A DNA stretch of 16,415 nucleotides from CAYLZO01 sp964387775. GTDB taxonomy: Bacteria; Chloroflexota; Anaerolineae; JAAYZQ01. The notes beneath the pieces were generated by a model. The model was not told the DNA's origin, made no database searches, and saw only the letters and a program-made list of their open reading frames with translations. Below, piece by piece: positions 1-7,400 of this stretch (its first letter is position 1; every line of letters starts with the position of its first letter). Location of the stretch: NCBI GenBank assembly GCA_964387775.1, contig CAYLZO010000112.1:1-16415 (forward strand), read 5' to 3'. A program made the translations under genes and the position numbers.

Positions 1-563
1 ACGGCGGAGCCGAGGGGCCGCTCAGCGACGACCTGCTCGGCGCTTTCGACCCGGCGCATGCCCTTGCCCCCGCCGCCCGCCGCCGCCTTGACAAACAGCG
101 GAAACCCGACGCGCCCGGCCTCGGCCAAGATCCGCTCATCCGAAAGATCCGCGTCCATATCCGTCCCCGGCACCACCGGCACGCCCGTCGCCCGCATCCG
201 CCGCCGGGCCTCGACCTTGTCGCCCATGGCGGCGATGGCCTCCGCCGGCGGGCCGACGAAGGTCAGGCCCGCCCCGGCGCAGGCCGCCGCGAACCCGGCG
301 TTCTCGGCCAAAAAGCCGTAGCCGGGATGCACGGCCTCCGCACCAGCGGCCCGCGCCGCGTCGAGGATGCGGTCGATACGCAGGTAGCTCTGGCTGGCCA
401 GCGCCGGGCCAATAGGGTAGGCCTCGTCGGCGTAGCGCACGTGCAGCGCCCGCCGGTCCGCCTCGGAATAGACGGCCACGGTTCGCACGCCCAACTCGCG
501 GCAGGCGCGCAGGATGCGGACGGCAATCTCCCCTCGGTTGGCAATGAGTACTTTGTTGAACAT
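1..563 (-). CDS. accC: Biotin carboxylase subunit of acetyl-/propionyl-CoA carboxylase, 3' end outside window
   Basis: This is the N-terminal 187 residues of a biotin carboxylase; the frame runs open off the left edge. The enzyme uses ATP and bicarbonate to carboxylate biotin on a carrier protein, the first half-reaction of acyl-CoA carboxylases. Visible landmarks are the N-terminal MFNKVLIANRGEIAVRI signature, HPGYGFLAEN at 79-88, the MGDK lysine at 116, the lysine at 159 and the ATP-grasp glycine-rich loop GGGGKGM at 163-169. The two lysines fall at the same numbers as in the E. coli enzyme. It is the last visible gene of the pha operon, 43 nt after the class III-like synthase. The ATG directly follows a GAGATA repeat and no Shine-Dalgarno is visible. 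Whether it is the acetyl-, propionyl- or another acyl-CoA enzyme cannot be decided from this fragment. Confidence 0.93.
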   Translation of the reverse strand, partial: MFNKVLIANRGEIAVRILRACRELGVRTVAVYSEADRRALHVRYADEAYPIGPALASQSYLRIDRILDAARAAGAEAVHPGYGFLAENAGFAAACAGAGLTFVGPPAEAIAAMGDKVEARRRMRATGVPVVPGTDMDADLSDERILAEAGRVGFPLFVKAAAGGGGKGMRRVESAEQVVAERPLGSA

Positions 564-574
564 GATAGAGACCC

Positions 575-630
575 GAGATAGAGATAGAGATAGAGAGACC
601 CACTCTCTATCTCTCGTCTCTATCTCTATC
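575..630. repeat. GAGATA hexamer repeat in inverted arrangement
   Basis: Tandem GAGATA units at 575-598 are followed by the complementary TCTCTATC units at 604-630, so the transcript can fold into a long hairpin. The right arm encodes the last residues (RDRDRDER) and the TAG stop of the class III-like PHA synthase; the left arm reaches almost to the biotin carboxylase ATG. A related tract lies inside the other PHA synthase at 2369-2399. Confidence 0.85.
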
Positions 631-1728
631 CCGTGCAGAGCGCGGCGCCAGCCACTCGACGACCTCAGGCCAGAGCTTGTAGCGCGCCCGGCTGCTGGCC
701 ATGATGCCCACGTGAGTCGATGGGATGATGCGCAGCTCCTTGTCCTCGCTGGAGACACGCTCCATGATGCTCTCCGACTGCGATTGGGCGACGATGTGGT
801 CGTACTTGGCCACGATGTTGAGCAGCGGGGCGCGGATGTTGGACAGGTCCACCGGCCGGCCGGCCACTTCGTGCCGGCCCTGGATCAGCTCGTTGCCCCG
901 CACGTACTCTTCCACAAACTGGCGAAAGGCGGCGCCGGCAAAGGGGATGACGTCCTCCACCCAGCGGTTGATGGCCTGCCAGCCGCGCACCGCCTGCTCG
1001 TCGTCCAGGTTCTTCCAGACGTTGACGTAGGCGCCGACGAAATTCTCCACCGGCTTGAGCAGCTTGGCCCACAGGCGGATCAGCTCGCCGGGCACGTTGC
1101 CAAAGGCGCCGAGCACGCGGTCCACGTCGAGGCGCTCCTCCTCCAGCCACATGGCCATCGAGCCCTCGGGCGCATGGGAAAAGTCGAGGGGCGCGGTGAG
1201 CAGGATGAGGTTGCGGATCGGCGCGTCGGCGTAGCGCCCGGCGTACACCACGGCCAGCGTCGCGCCCAGGCAGTAGCCCAGCATTGAGATCTCGTCCGCG
1301 CCGGAGGTGCGAACCACCTTGCGCACGGCACGGGTCAGGTACTCGGTGGCGTAATCGTCAAAGGTGATGCCCCGGTCCTCCGGCCCCGGCGCGCCCCAGT
1401 CGAGCAGGTACACGTCGAACCCCTGGTCGACCATGTACTCGACGAAACTGCGGCCGGGCGCCAGGTCAAAGATGAAGGGCTTGTTGATCAGGGCGTAGAC
1501 CAGCAGCAACGGGACGGGGTGGCGCTCCTCGGGCGGCCGGGCCGGCTTGTAGCGGTAGAGCTTGGCCTTGTTGAGCGTCCAGACCACGTCTTTGGGGGTC
1601 AGCCCCACCGGCACGTCCAGCGAGTCCACGACGACCTGGACCGCCTCGGCGTAGCGCGCCTGCGCCGCCGCGATCTCCTCAGGCGTGAGACCCTTCAGAC
1701 TCTCTCTCGGAAATGTGGGCACCGACAC
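607..1728 (-). CDS. phaC: PHA synthase, class III-like PhaC
   Basis: A 373-residue alpha/beta-hydrolase polymerase that joins hydroxyacyl-CoA monomers into polyhydroxyalkanoate at the granule surface. The lipase-like box GYCLGA puts the nucleophile at Cys153; Asp310 (AKYDHIV) and His339 (STHVGIM) complete the triad. Length and triad spacing match class III synthases, which need a PhaE partner (the Allochromatium enzyme has Cys149, Asp302, His331). The GTG start at 1728 is preceded by AAAGGG with 7 nt spacing. The gene directly upstream encodes a PhaE/PhaR-like small protein. The C-terminal tail RDRDRDER is translated from the GAGATA repeat and is probably not ancestral. It is the second synthase of the operon, so its substrate range may differ from the first. 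Confidence 0.93.
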   Translation of the reverse strand: MSVPTFPRESLKGLTPEEIAAAQARYAEAVQVVVDSLDVPVGLTPKDVVWTLNKAKLYRYKPARPPEERHPVPLLLVYALINKPFIFDLAPGRSFVEYMVDQGFDVYLLDWGAPGPEDRGITFDDYATEYLTRAVRKVVRTSGADEISMLGYCLGATLAVVYAGRYADAPIRNLILLTAPLDFSHAPEGSMAMWLEEERLDVDRVLGAFGNVPGELIRLWAKLLKPVENFVGAYVNVWKNLDDEQAVRGWQAINRWVEDVIPFAGAAFRQFVEEYVRGNELIQGRHEVAGRPVDLSNIRAPLLNIVAKYDHIVAQSQSESIMERVSSEDKELRIIPSTHVGIMASSRARYKLWPEVVEWLAPRSARDRDRDER

Positions 1729-1748
1729 GGTTCGACCCTTTCACAAAA

Positions 1749-1803
1749 CCAGATATTGGATATTGCAGCCTCTGGAAAAATATCCAGTACCCAATGTCCA
1801 ATC
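1749..1803. repeat. Degenerate GGATATT heptamer repeat
   Basis: Two GATATTG-type units (from 1752) and imperfect complementary units (AATATCC at 1779, CCAATGTCCAAT at 1791-1802) form a weak inverted pair between the 114-residue gene and the class III-like synthase. The element touches the TGA stop at 1802-1804. It is the same unit as the long array at 4327-4410 but more decayed. Confidence 0.65.
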
Positions 1804-2146
1804 ACTGTTTGGCTTTCAACAGGTCCAATACCTCGTCTAGTTTAGCTTCCATGTCGTCCAGCCGCATCTCGACGTTCGTCAGCCGGTCGGCGAGGTCGAG
1901 CACCTGGTTGCGGGTCGGCATGTTCATCTGCTGGAGCGACTGCTCCATGATCTCGCTCATCTGGCGGCGCAGCAACTGGGTCGTGCTCAGCGTGCTCTCC
2001 AACTGCTGGGCCATCGAGTCGGCAAAGCGCTTGCTCGACGCCATCTCGCTGGCCGCGCCCGCCCAAGTCTTGGTCCAGTCGTCGTAGAACTGGACCATCT
2101 GCGCGAAGGGGTCGCCCGCTTGTTCTTTCTCGTCCTTCTCGCCCAT
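1802..2146 (-). CDS. PhaE/PhaR-like small subunit or phasin (114 aa)
   Basis: A small, charged, largely helical protein. The C-terminal third (MNMPTRNQVLDLADRL onward, about residues 74-112) has a hydrophobic heptad pattern of a coiled coil, and its MPTRxxV...RL...VE pattern resembles the C-terminal end of PhaE, the partner of class III PHA synthases, and some phasins. True PhaE is about 350 residues, so this would be a minimal version; PhaR (class IV) is also larger. It is encoded immediately upstream of the class III-like synthase, which supports a partner role. ATG at 2146 is preceded by GGGGAG with 7 nt spacing. A perfect palindrome (2160-2192) lies just upstream of that ribosome binding site. 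Family assignment is inferred from pattern and context. Confidence 0.7.
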   Translation of the reverse strand: MGEKDEKEQAGDPFAQMVQFYDDWTKTWAGAASEMASSKRFADSMAQQLESTLSTTQLLRRQMSEIMEQSLQQMNMPTRNQVLDLADRLTNVEMRLDDMEAKLDEVLDLLKAKQ

Positions 2147-2159
2147 CTCAACTCCCCTC

Positions 2160-2192
2160 AGACCTTTAGGGTTTCGGAAACCCTAAAGGTCT
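2160..2192 (-). repeat. Perfect 33-bp palindrome between phaC and phaE-like genes
   Basis: AGACCTTTAGGGTTT and its exact complement flank a CGG loop, giving a 15-bp stem with no mismatch. It starts 2 nt after the TAG stop of the class I-like synthase (2195-2197) and ends 2 nt before the GGGGAG of the next gene. No U-tract follows, so it is not a classical terminator; RNA processing, stability or attenuation are possible roles. Confidence 0.9.
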
Positions 2193-2194
2193 TG

Positions 2195-3883
2195 CTAGCG
2201 CTCCAGAACGTAGGTGCCCGGCGCGTCCATGATGGGTGGGTAGTCGTCGCCCCCCATGGGCGGCGGCTCGACCAGATCACCGGTGTGCGACTCCAGCCAG
2301 GGCACCCAATCCACCCACCAACTCCCCTCGTGTTTCGTCGCCCCCGCCAGCCACTCGTCCGGATCAACCTCTCTATCTCTGTCTCCCGTCTCTATCTCCT
2401 CGGTCACCCAGTAGCCGCGCTTTTTCCGGTCGGGGTGGTTGATGACGCCGGCAATGTGGCCGCTCTCGGCCAGGACAAAGCGCACCGGCCCGCCCATCAA
2501 CTGCCGGATCGTCGACGCGCCGCGCCAGGGCACGATGTGGTCGCTCTCGCCGGCCACGGCGTAGGCCGGGATGGTGATCCGCCGCGTGTCGATACCCACG
2601 CCCCGGATCTCGATGCCGTCCGGCTCTTTGAGCTTGTTCGCCAGGAACATCTCGCGCAGCAGGAAGGAGTGGACCTTGCCCGGCACCCGCGTCCCGTCGC
2701 TGTTCCAGTAGAGCAGGTCAAAGGCCGGCGGCGTCTGGCCCAGCAGGTAGTTGTGGACCACGTAATGCCACAACAGGTCGTTGGCCCGCAGCATGTTGAA
2801 CGTCGCGGCCATATTTTTGCCGTCGAGGTAGCCGCCGCTGGCGTCCATGAGCAGCTCCAGCAGCCGCACCTCCGGCTCGCTGAGAAAGACGTCCACGTCG
2901 CCCACGTCGCTGAAATCCTGGTGGGTGGTGAAAAAGGACGCCGCGCCGACCTGGGGCAGGCCCTGCTCGGCGATCCAGGCCTCGCCCCGGGCGGCCAGGT
3001 AGGCCAGCGTCACCTGCGCGACGATGCCGCCCAGGCAGTAGCCGATGGTGTTCACCCGCTCCGAGCCGGTGATGGCCTTGACGGCCCGCAGCGCCTCCAG
3101 GATGCCCATCTCCATGTAATCGGCCCACTCCAGGTCGAGCACCGACGCGTCGGGGTTCTTCCAGCTTATCGTAAAGAGCGTAAAGCCGGCGTCCACCAGG
3201 TACTTGTACATCGAGTTCTCGGGCCGCATGTCCATGACGTAGTACTTGTTGATCCAGGGCGGGATGGACAGCAGCGGCACGGCGCGCACCTGCTCGGTGC
3301 TCGGCTCATACTGGATCAGCTCGATGAGGGGGTTGCGGTAGACGACCTTGCCCGGCGTCACCGCCAGGTCTTTGCCCACCTCGAACGCGCCGTCGGGCAC
3401 CATGCTGATGCGGCCCTTTTGCAGGTCGGCCACCAGGTTCTCAAAACCGTCCACCAGGTTCGACCCGCCGGTGCGCACGATCTCTTGCAGCACCTCGGGA
3501 TTGGTCGCGATCAAGTTTGAGGGGCTGGCCGCGTCCACCGCCTGCTGCGTCCAGAACTTGGCCCGCTTGTGCAGGTCGGGGTGGATCTCCTCCAGGCCGT
3601 CGGTCATCTCCACCAGCCACTGCCCGGTGATGAGATAGAGCTGCTTCAACACGTCAAAGGCCGGGTTTTCGCGCCAACTCTCGTCGCGGAAGCGCCGGTC
3701 GGCGGGCACCACGTCCTCGGTCTCGGCCCCCCACAGGCGGGCGTAGCTGTTGGTCATCAATTCCAGGTGGCGCGTCGCCGCCGTCAGCGTCGCCTCCTGC
3801 GTCCTGGCCACGCCCGCCATCCAGCCGTTGGCCAGCTTGAGCGTCTCTGACCAGGCTGTCGCGCCCTGCGAGTCTACGGTCAT
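2195..3883 (-). CDS. phaC: PHA synthase, class I-like PhaC
   Basis: A 562-residue poly(hydroxyalkanoate) polymerase with the long N-terminal region of class I/II enzymes (about residues 1-180) ahead of the alpha/beta-hydrolase core. The box GYCLGG places the nucleophile at Cys283; Asp448 (GESDHIVPW) and His476 (ESGHIAGVIN) complete the triad. The C-terminal WLAGAT...GSWW.DW..WL is typical of class I. An upstream in-frame TTG exists at 3895, but ATG at 3883 has GGAG with 6 nt spacing and is preferred. Residues about 494-506 (TEEIETGDRDREV) are encoded by a GAGATA-type repeat at 2369-2399, inserted where relatives have a short loop. The gene follows an 85-residue coiled-coil protein and precedes the PhaE-like gene. 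Confidence 0.95.
   Translation of the reverse strand: MTVDSQGATAWSETLKLANGWMAGVARTQEATLTAATRHLELMTNSYARLWGAETEDVVPADRRFRDESWRENPAFDVLKQLYLITGQWLVEMTDGLEEIHPDLHKRAKFWTQQAVDAASPSNLIATNPEVLQEIVRTGGSNLVDGFENLVADLQKGRISMVPDGAFEVGKDLAVTPGKVVYRNPLIELIQYEPSTEQVRAVPLLSIPPWINKYYVMDMRPENSMYKYLVDAGFTLFTISWKNPDASVLDLEWADYMEMGILEALRAVKAITGSERVNTIGYCLGGIVAQVTLAYLAARGEAWIAEQGLPQVGAASFFTTHQDFSDVGDVDVFLSEPEVRLLELLMDASGGYLDGKNMAATFNMLRANDLLWHYVVHNYLLGQTPPAFDLLYWNSDGTRVPGKVHSFLLREMFLANKLKEPDGIEIRGVGIDTRRITIPAYAVAGESDHIVPWRGASTIRQLMGGPVRFVLAESGHIAGVINHPDRKKRGYWVTEEIETGDRDREVDPDEWLAGATKHEGSWWVDWVPWLESHTGDLVEPPPMGGDDYPPIMDAPGTYVLER
2369..2399. repeat. GAGATA-type repeat inside phaC coding sequence
   Basis: CTCTCTATCTCTGTCTC followed by CCGTCTCTATCTCC lies in frame within the class I-like synthase and keeps its reading frame. 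It resembles the right arm of the intergenic repeat at 604-630. Confidence 0.8.
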
Positions 3884-3904
3884 GATTGTCTCCAATCGGG
3901 GAAA

Positions 3905-3982
3905 CGGGAATCAGGTATCGGGTATCGGGCAACCGGGGCCGCCCCGATTCCCTGATACCTGGTACCTGATACCCGATACCCG
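3905..3982. repeat. GGTATCG heptamer repeat, inverted arrangement
   Basis: GGGAATCAGGTATCGGGTAT near the left end is complementary to the CCTGATACCCGATACCCG stretch at 3965-3982, with further partial copies between. It fills the junction between the 85-residue gene and the class I-like synthase and can form a strong hairpin in the operon mRNA. Confidence 0.85.
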
Positions 3983-3986
3983 AACG

Positions 3987-4244
3987 CTAGTCGTCCTCCG
4001 CCAACAACTCGTCGATCTTGCCCGCCAGCGTCTCGACCTGCTTCTCCAGCCCGCGGATGGCGGTCAGCGTGGCGTCCATCTGCGTGCCCACCGCCGTGGC
4101 GACGGCCTTGTCCACCTGCTTGCGCAACGCCGCCGACTGCTCCATGGTCTTTTCCATGGCCGTAGCCATCGTGTCCATGTAGCTGCTGGTCCAGCGCTCC
4201 CACATGTCCATGTTTTTCTCAAAAAAGCTCTTTTCTTCAGACAT
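3987..4244 (-). CDS. Small phasin-like coiled-coil protein (85 aa), first gene of the pha operon
   Basis: A short, acidic, almost wholly helical protein with no signal peptide. Aromatic residues cluster at the N-terminus (FFEKNMDMWERWTSSY). The C-terminal half (LTAIRGLEKQVETLAGKIDELL, about residues 59-81) shows hydrophobic residues at coiled-coil spacing. This matches the general look of phasins and PhaR-like proteins that bind PHA granules or activate synthase. It is encoded directly upstream of the class I-like synthase, mirroring the 114-residue protein ahead of the class III-like one. ATG at 4244 has GGAGG with 6 nt spacing. A promoter with three 11-bp repeats lies just upstream, so it is likely the first gene of the transcript. 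The function is inferred from context. Confidence 0.7.
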   Translation of the reverse strand: MSEEKSFFEKNMDMWERWTSSYMDTMATAMEKTMEQSAALRKQVDKAVATAVGTQMDATLTAIRGLEKQVETLAGKIDELLAEDD

Positions 4245-4278
4245 TTTTCCCTCCAGGGTGATTTTGGTTGTTGAGGCT

Positions 4279-4323
4279 ATTGTAGCAGAGGGGTGTTACG
4301 AGGGAGTTACAGGGGGGTTACAA
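4279..4323 (-). promoter_or_regulatory. pha operon promoter with three 11-bp direct repeats (candidate SARP/BTAD operator)
   Basis: On the minus strand three consecutive 11-mers, TTGTAACCCCC, CTGTAACTCCC and TCGTAACACCC (4323-4291), share YYGTAACNCCC. Six bases later comes TACAAT (4284-4279), a good -10, which puts the start of transcription about 28 nt before the 85-residue gene. There is no good -35 hexamer; the repeats occupy its place. Known SARP regulators bind heptamer direct repeats at 11-bp pitch next to the -10, and the adjacent gene encodes a SARP/BTAD protein. Binding is inferred. Confidence 0.6.
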
Positions 4324-4326
4324 CCT

Positions 4327-4410
4327 GGATATTGGATATTGGGTATTGGATACGGGCTGGATGAGACCAATATCCAATATCCAATATCCAATATCCAACA
4401 CCCAATATCC
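4327..4410. repeat. GGATATT/CCAATAT heptamer array, inverted arrangement
   Basis: About four GGATATT-type units (4327-4353) and six complementary CCAATAT-type units (4367-4410) are separated by a short spacer. The array starts 2 nt after the TGA stop of the BTAD regulator and ends 3 nt before the 11-bp operator-like repeats. It could act as a hairpin separating the two transcription units, though no U-tract follows. Confidence 0.9.
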
Positions 4411-4412
4411 GT

Positions 4413-7400
4413 TCAAGAGAGCTTGTCGAATAGCGCCTGCGTCGCCGGCGACGGCTCGACGCCCAGCTCCTCTTCGAGCGTCGCGGCGCAGCGCTGATAG
4501 GTACTGTGGAGTTGGGTGAGATTGCCCTGGGCGGCGTAGACCTGCATCAACAGGCGATAGGCCGCCTCCCAGCAGTTGTCGCGGGCCAGGATCGCCTGGC
4601 ACACCTCGATGGCCTCCGCCCACGCCTCGGCTTGGAGCAGGTGGCGGGCCAGGCGCTCGGCCGTGGTCAGGTAGAGGTGCCGCAGTCGCTGCCGCTCGGC
4701 GGCCGACCAGTCCTCGTACAGGCTCTCGGGCAAATAGTCGTCGGCGTAGAGGGCCAGCGCCCCCCGCAACGAGTCCGCTTCATCCGAGGCGGCCAGCCGC
4801 TGAAAGTCGTCCACGTCCACGACGACGTGCGCCGCCGGGTTGAGGCCGTAGACGCTGCCCCGCCGCACGACAAAGAAGGGCTGCGCGCCTCGCGGGCGGT
4901 CCGGCTCCAGCGCCTTGTTCAGAGCGTTGAGCGCCACTTTAAAGTCGCGCTCGGCGGCGTCGGGCGACAGCTCGGGCCAGAGCTGGTCGACGATCTGCTC
5001 GCGGTAGAACCACTGGCCGCGATAGGTGAGCAGGAGCTGAAAGACCTGGCGGGCCTTTTCCCGCTGCCAGTCGCCGGCGGCCACCGGCTCGCCGCCGTGC
5101 CACACGGAAAAGCGGCCCAGCGTGCGCACCGCCAGCCCATAGCCGGGATGGTAGTCGATCTCGCCCAGGCCCAGCCCCGCCAGCAGCCGCCCCACAAAAT
5201 CGGCCTCGATATCCCGCCGCCGCGCTTCGAGAAGCAAGGGCACTGCCGCCTGGCCGCCGGGCAGCCCGAGGAAGGTGCACCGCGTGAGCAGCCAGCCGTA
5301 GCCCTGCCGGCGGGCCAGGGGCAGCAGGTCGGCCAGGTGCCCGGCCGCCGCATCGGGGTCGTCCTGCCCCCAGGCGGCCAGCGCCAGCCAGAGCAGCGCC
5401 GTCGAGCAGCCGAGCGGGTCGCCCACCTGGGAGAACCCCGCCGCCGCGTCCGAGAGCCAGGACGCGGCATCTTCCGCCCGCCCGGCCAGGGCATAGCCCG
5501 CGCCCAGCGTCACCTGGACCAGGTGCCGGATCCACTCGTCGCCCGCCCGCTCGGCAATCTCCAGGGCCTGCCCGGCGTAGCGCTCGGCGGCGGCCAGGTC
5601 GCCGCCGTAGCCGCAGGCCCGGCACAGGCCCCACAGCGGCTCGACCTGGGTGCGCATCACCTTGAAGGCGCGGATCTGCTCAATGGCCCGCCGATAGTGC
5701 GCCTCCGCCTCGCCCCTGCTCCCCGATTCTCCGATTCCCTGCTCCCCGATTTCGTCCCAGGGCCGCGTTTCGCGCAGTTGCAGCGCGTGCCCCAGCCGGA
5801 TGTCGCCCACCGCTTCGACAAAGGCCGAGTTCAGCCGCCGGCCGACGGCGATCCCCTCCTGGGCGGTCCGCTCTGCCGCGCCGGCGGCGCCCCGCAGGCT
5901 GTGGACCAGCGACAGGAGCAGCAGCGTCTCGCGGTGGAAGCGCTGGGGGCGCGACTCGGCGGCCTGGCGCTCCTCTTCGGCGCGGCGTTCCAGCAGGCGC
6001 CGGGCCTCGGCCAGCCGCCCGGTGCGGACCATGGCCCGCGCTTCGAGATAGACGTCGCCGGGGTCGGTCTCGGCGCGCAGCAGGCGGGCCTCGTGGTGCA
6101 GGGCTTGGGCCTGGTCGGGATGGCCCAAGTTGAGCTTGTTCTCGGCCAGCTTGTCGAGCAGGGCGGCGGTCTCGTGGCGAAATTCTTCCGGCTCCAGGAG
6201 GCGCAGCGCCTCCTCCAGAAGGCTGTCGGCTTTCAGCGGGCGGACCGTGTCGAGGTAGACCTGGGCCTGGCCGCGCAGCGCCCGGCTGCGGCCCAGGCGG
6301 TCGCCCCGGTCGGCGTAGCGGCCCTCGGCGGCCCGGTAGTGGGCCAGGGCCTCGTCGAAGCGGGCGCGCAAGCGCAAGACGTCGCCCAGCAGCAGGCCGA
6401 GGGCCGGGTGCTGGGCCCGGACGTCGGCCGGCAGCCGGTCGATCCAGGCGCAGAGGCTGTCGAAACGGCCCTGGGCCACCAGCCCCGGCCCGATCTCGGC
6501 CACGAGGGCCGCCGCCTCGGGGTGCTCGCCCGCTTCCAGCAGGTGGTAGACCGTCTCCTCGGGGTGGCCCGTCCGCCGGAAGAAGGCGGCCGCCTGGCAG
6601 TGGAGGCCCCGGCGCAATGCCGGCGTTTGGGCCAGCTGCGCCCGCAGAAAATCGTGAAAGAGGCGGTGGTAGCGATAGACGTCGTCGCCCAGCGACACGA
6701 CGAACAGGCCGCTCTCGTGCAGCTCGCGCAGCCCCTCGACGCTGCCCTCGACGCCGAGCAGGTGGTCGCAAGCCGGGCCGTCCATCTGGCGCAGCACGGC
6801 CGTGGCCAGCAGGAAGCGCTGCACGTTGGGCGGCTGGCGGGCCAGCACCTCCTGGGCCAGGTAGTCAAAGAGGGTGTCGAGCGTGGCCGGCAGGCGGCCC
6901 AGGATGGCGTCCAGGCCGGAGACGGCGCCGCTCTGCAAGCCCTGCCAGACCATCTGCAGGGCGATGATCCAGCCCTCGGTCTCGGCGGCCAGGGCCCGGG
7001 CCTGCTCGGGTGAGAGGGGATGGCCGTACTCGTCGCCAAAGAGGGCCTCGATCTCGGCGCCGGTGAAGGCCAGGTCGTCGCGCGTCAGGGTCAGCAACTG
7101 GCCCTTGGCCAACCAGCGGGTCAGCGACGGCAGGGGCGGCCGGTAGCGCGTGGAGAGCACGACGTGCAGGCGCGGCGGCGCGTAATCGACCAGCCGCTCG
7201 ACCAGGGCCGCAATGCCGAGCACGTCGGCCACCAGGTGATAATCGTCCAGCACCAGCACGGCCTCGGCGTCCAGCGCCCGGGTCAGGGTGTTGAGCAGGG
7301 GCGTCAGCAGGGCGGGCGTCACCCGCCCGCCGGCGTCCTCCAGCGCGGAAAAGACCGGATCGCACCACCGCCTACTCGGCGGCACTTCGCAGTCCGAGTC

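Noticed and set aside
2120..3520. 466-codon plus-strand ORF across the pha genes
   Set aside because: It is antisense to an intact PHA synthase and the 114-residue gene; composition is shadow-like with no recognisable domain.
3884..3895. TTG start at 3895 for the class I-like PHA synthase
   Set aside because: ATG 3883 has GGAG at 6 nt spacing, and that GGAG would lie inside the coding sequence if TTG were used.
4327..4410. Regular repeats that might suggest a CRISPR array
   Set aside because: Units are 7 bp with no spacers and are arranged as complementary arms; no cas genes are present.
4506..7013. Very long plus-strand ORF (835 codons) antisense to the BTAD regulator
   Set aside because: Its translation is low-complexity (rich in Gly, Gln, Pro, Arg, Val) with no motif, as expected for the antisense of a high-GC gene; the minus-strand frame has clear domains.
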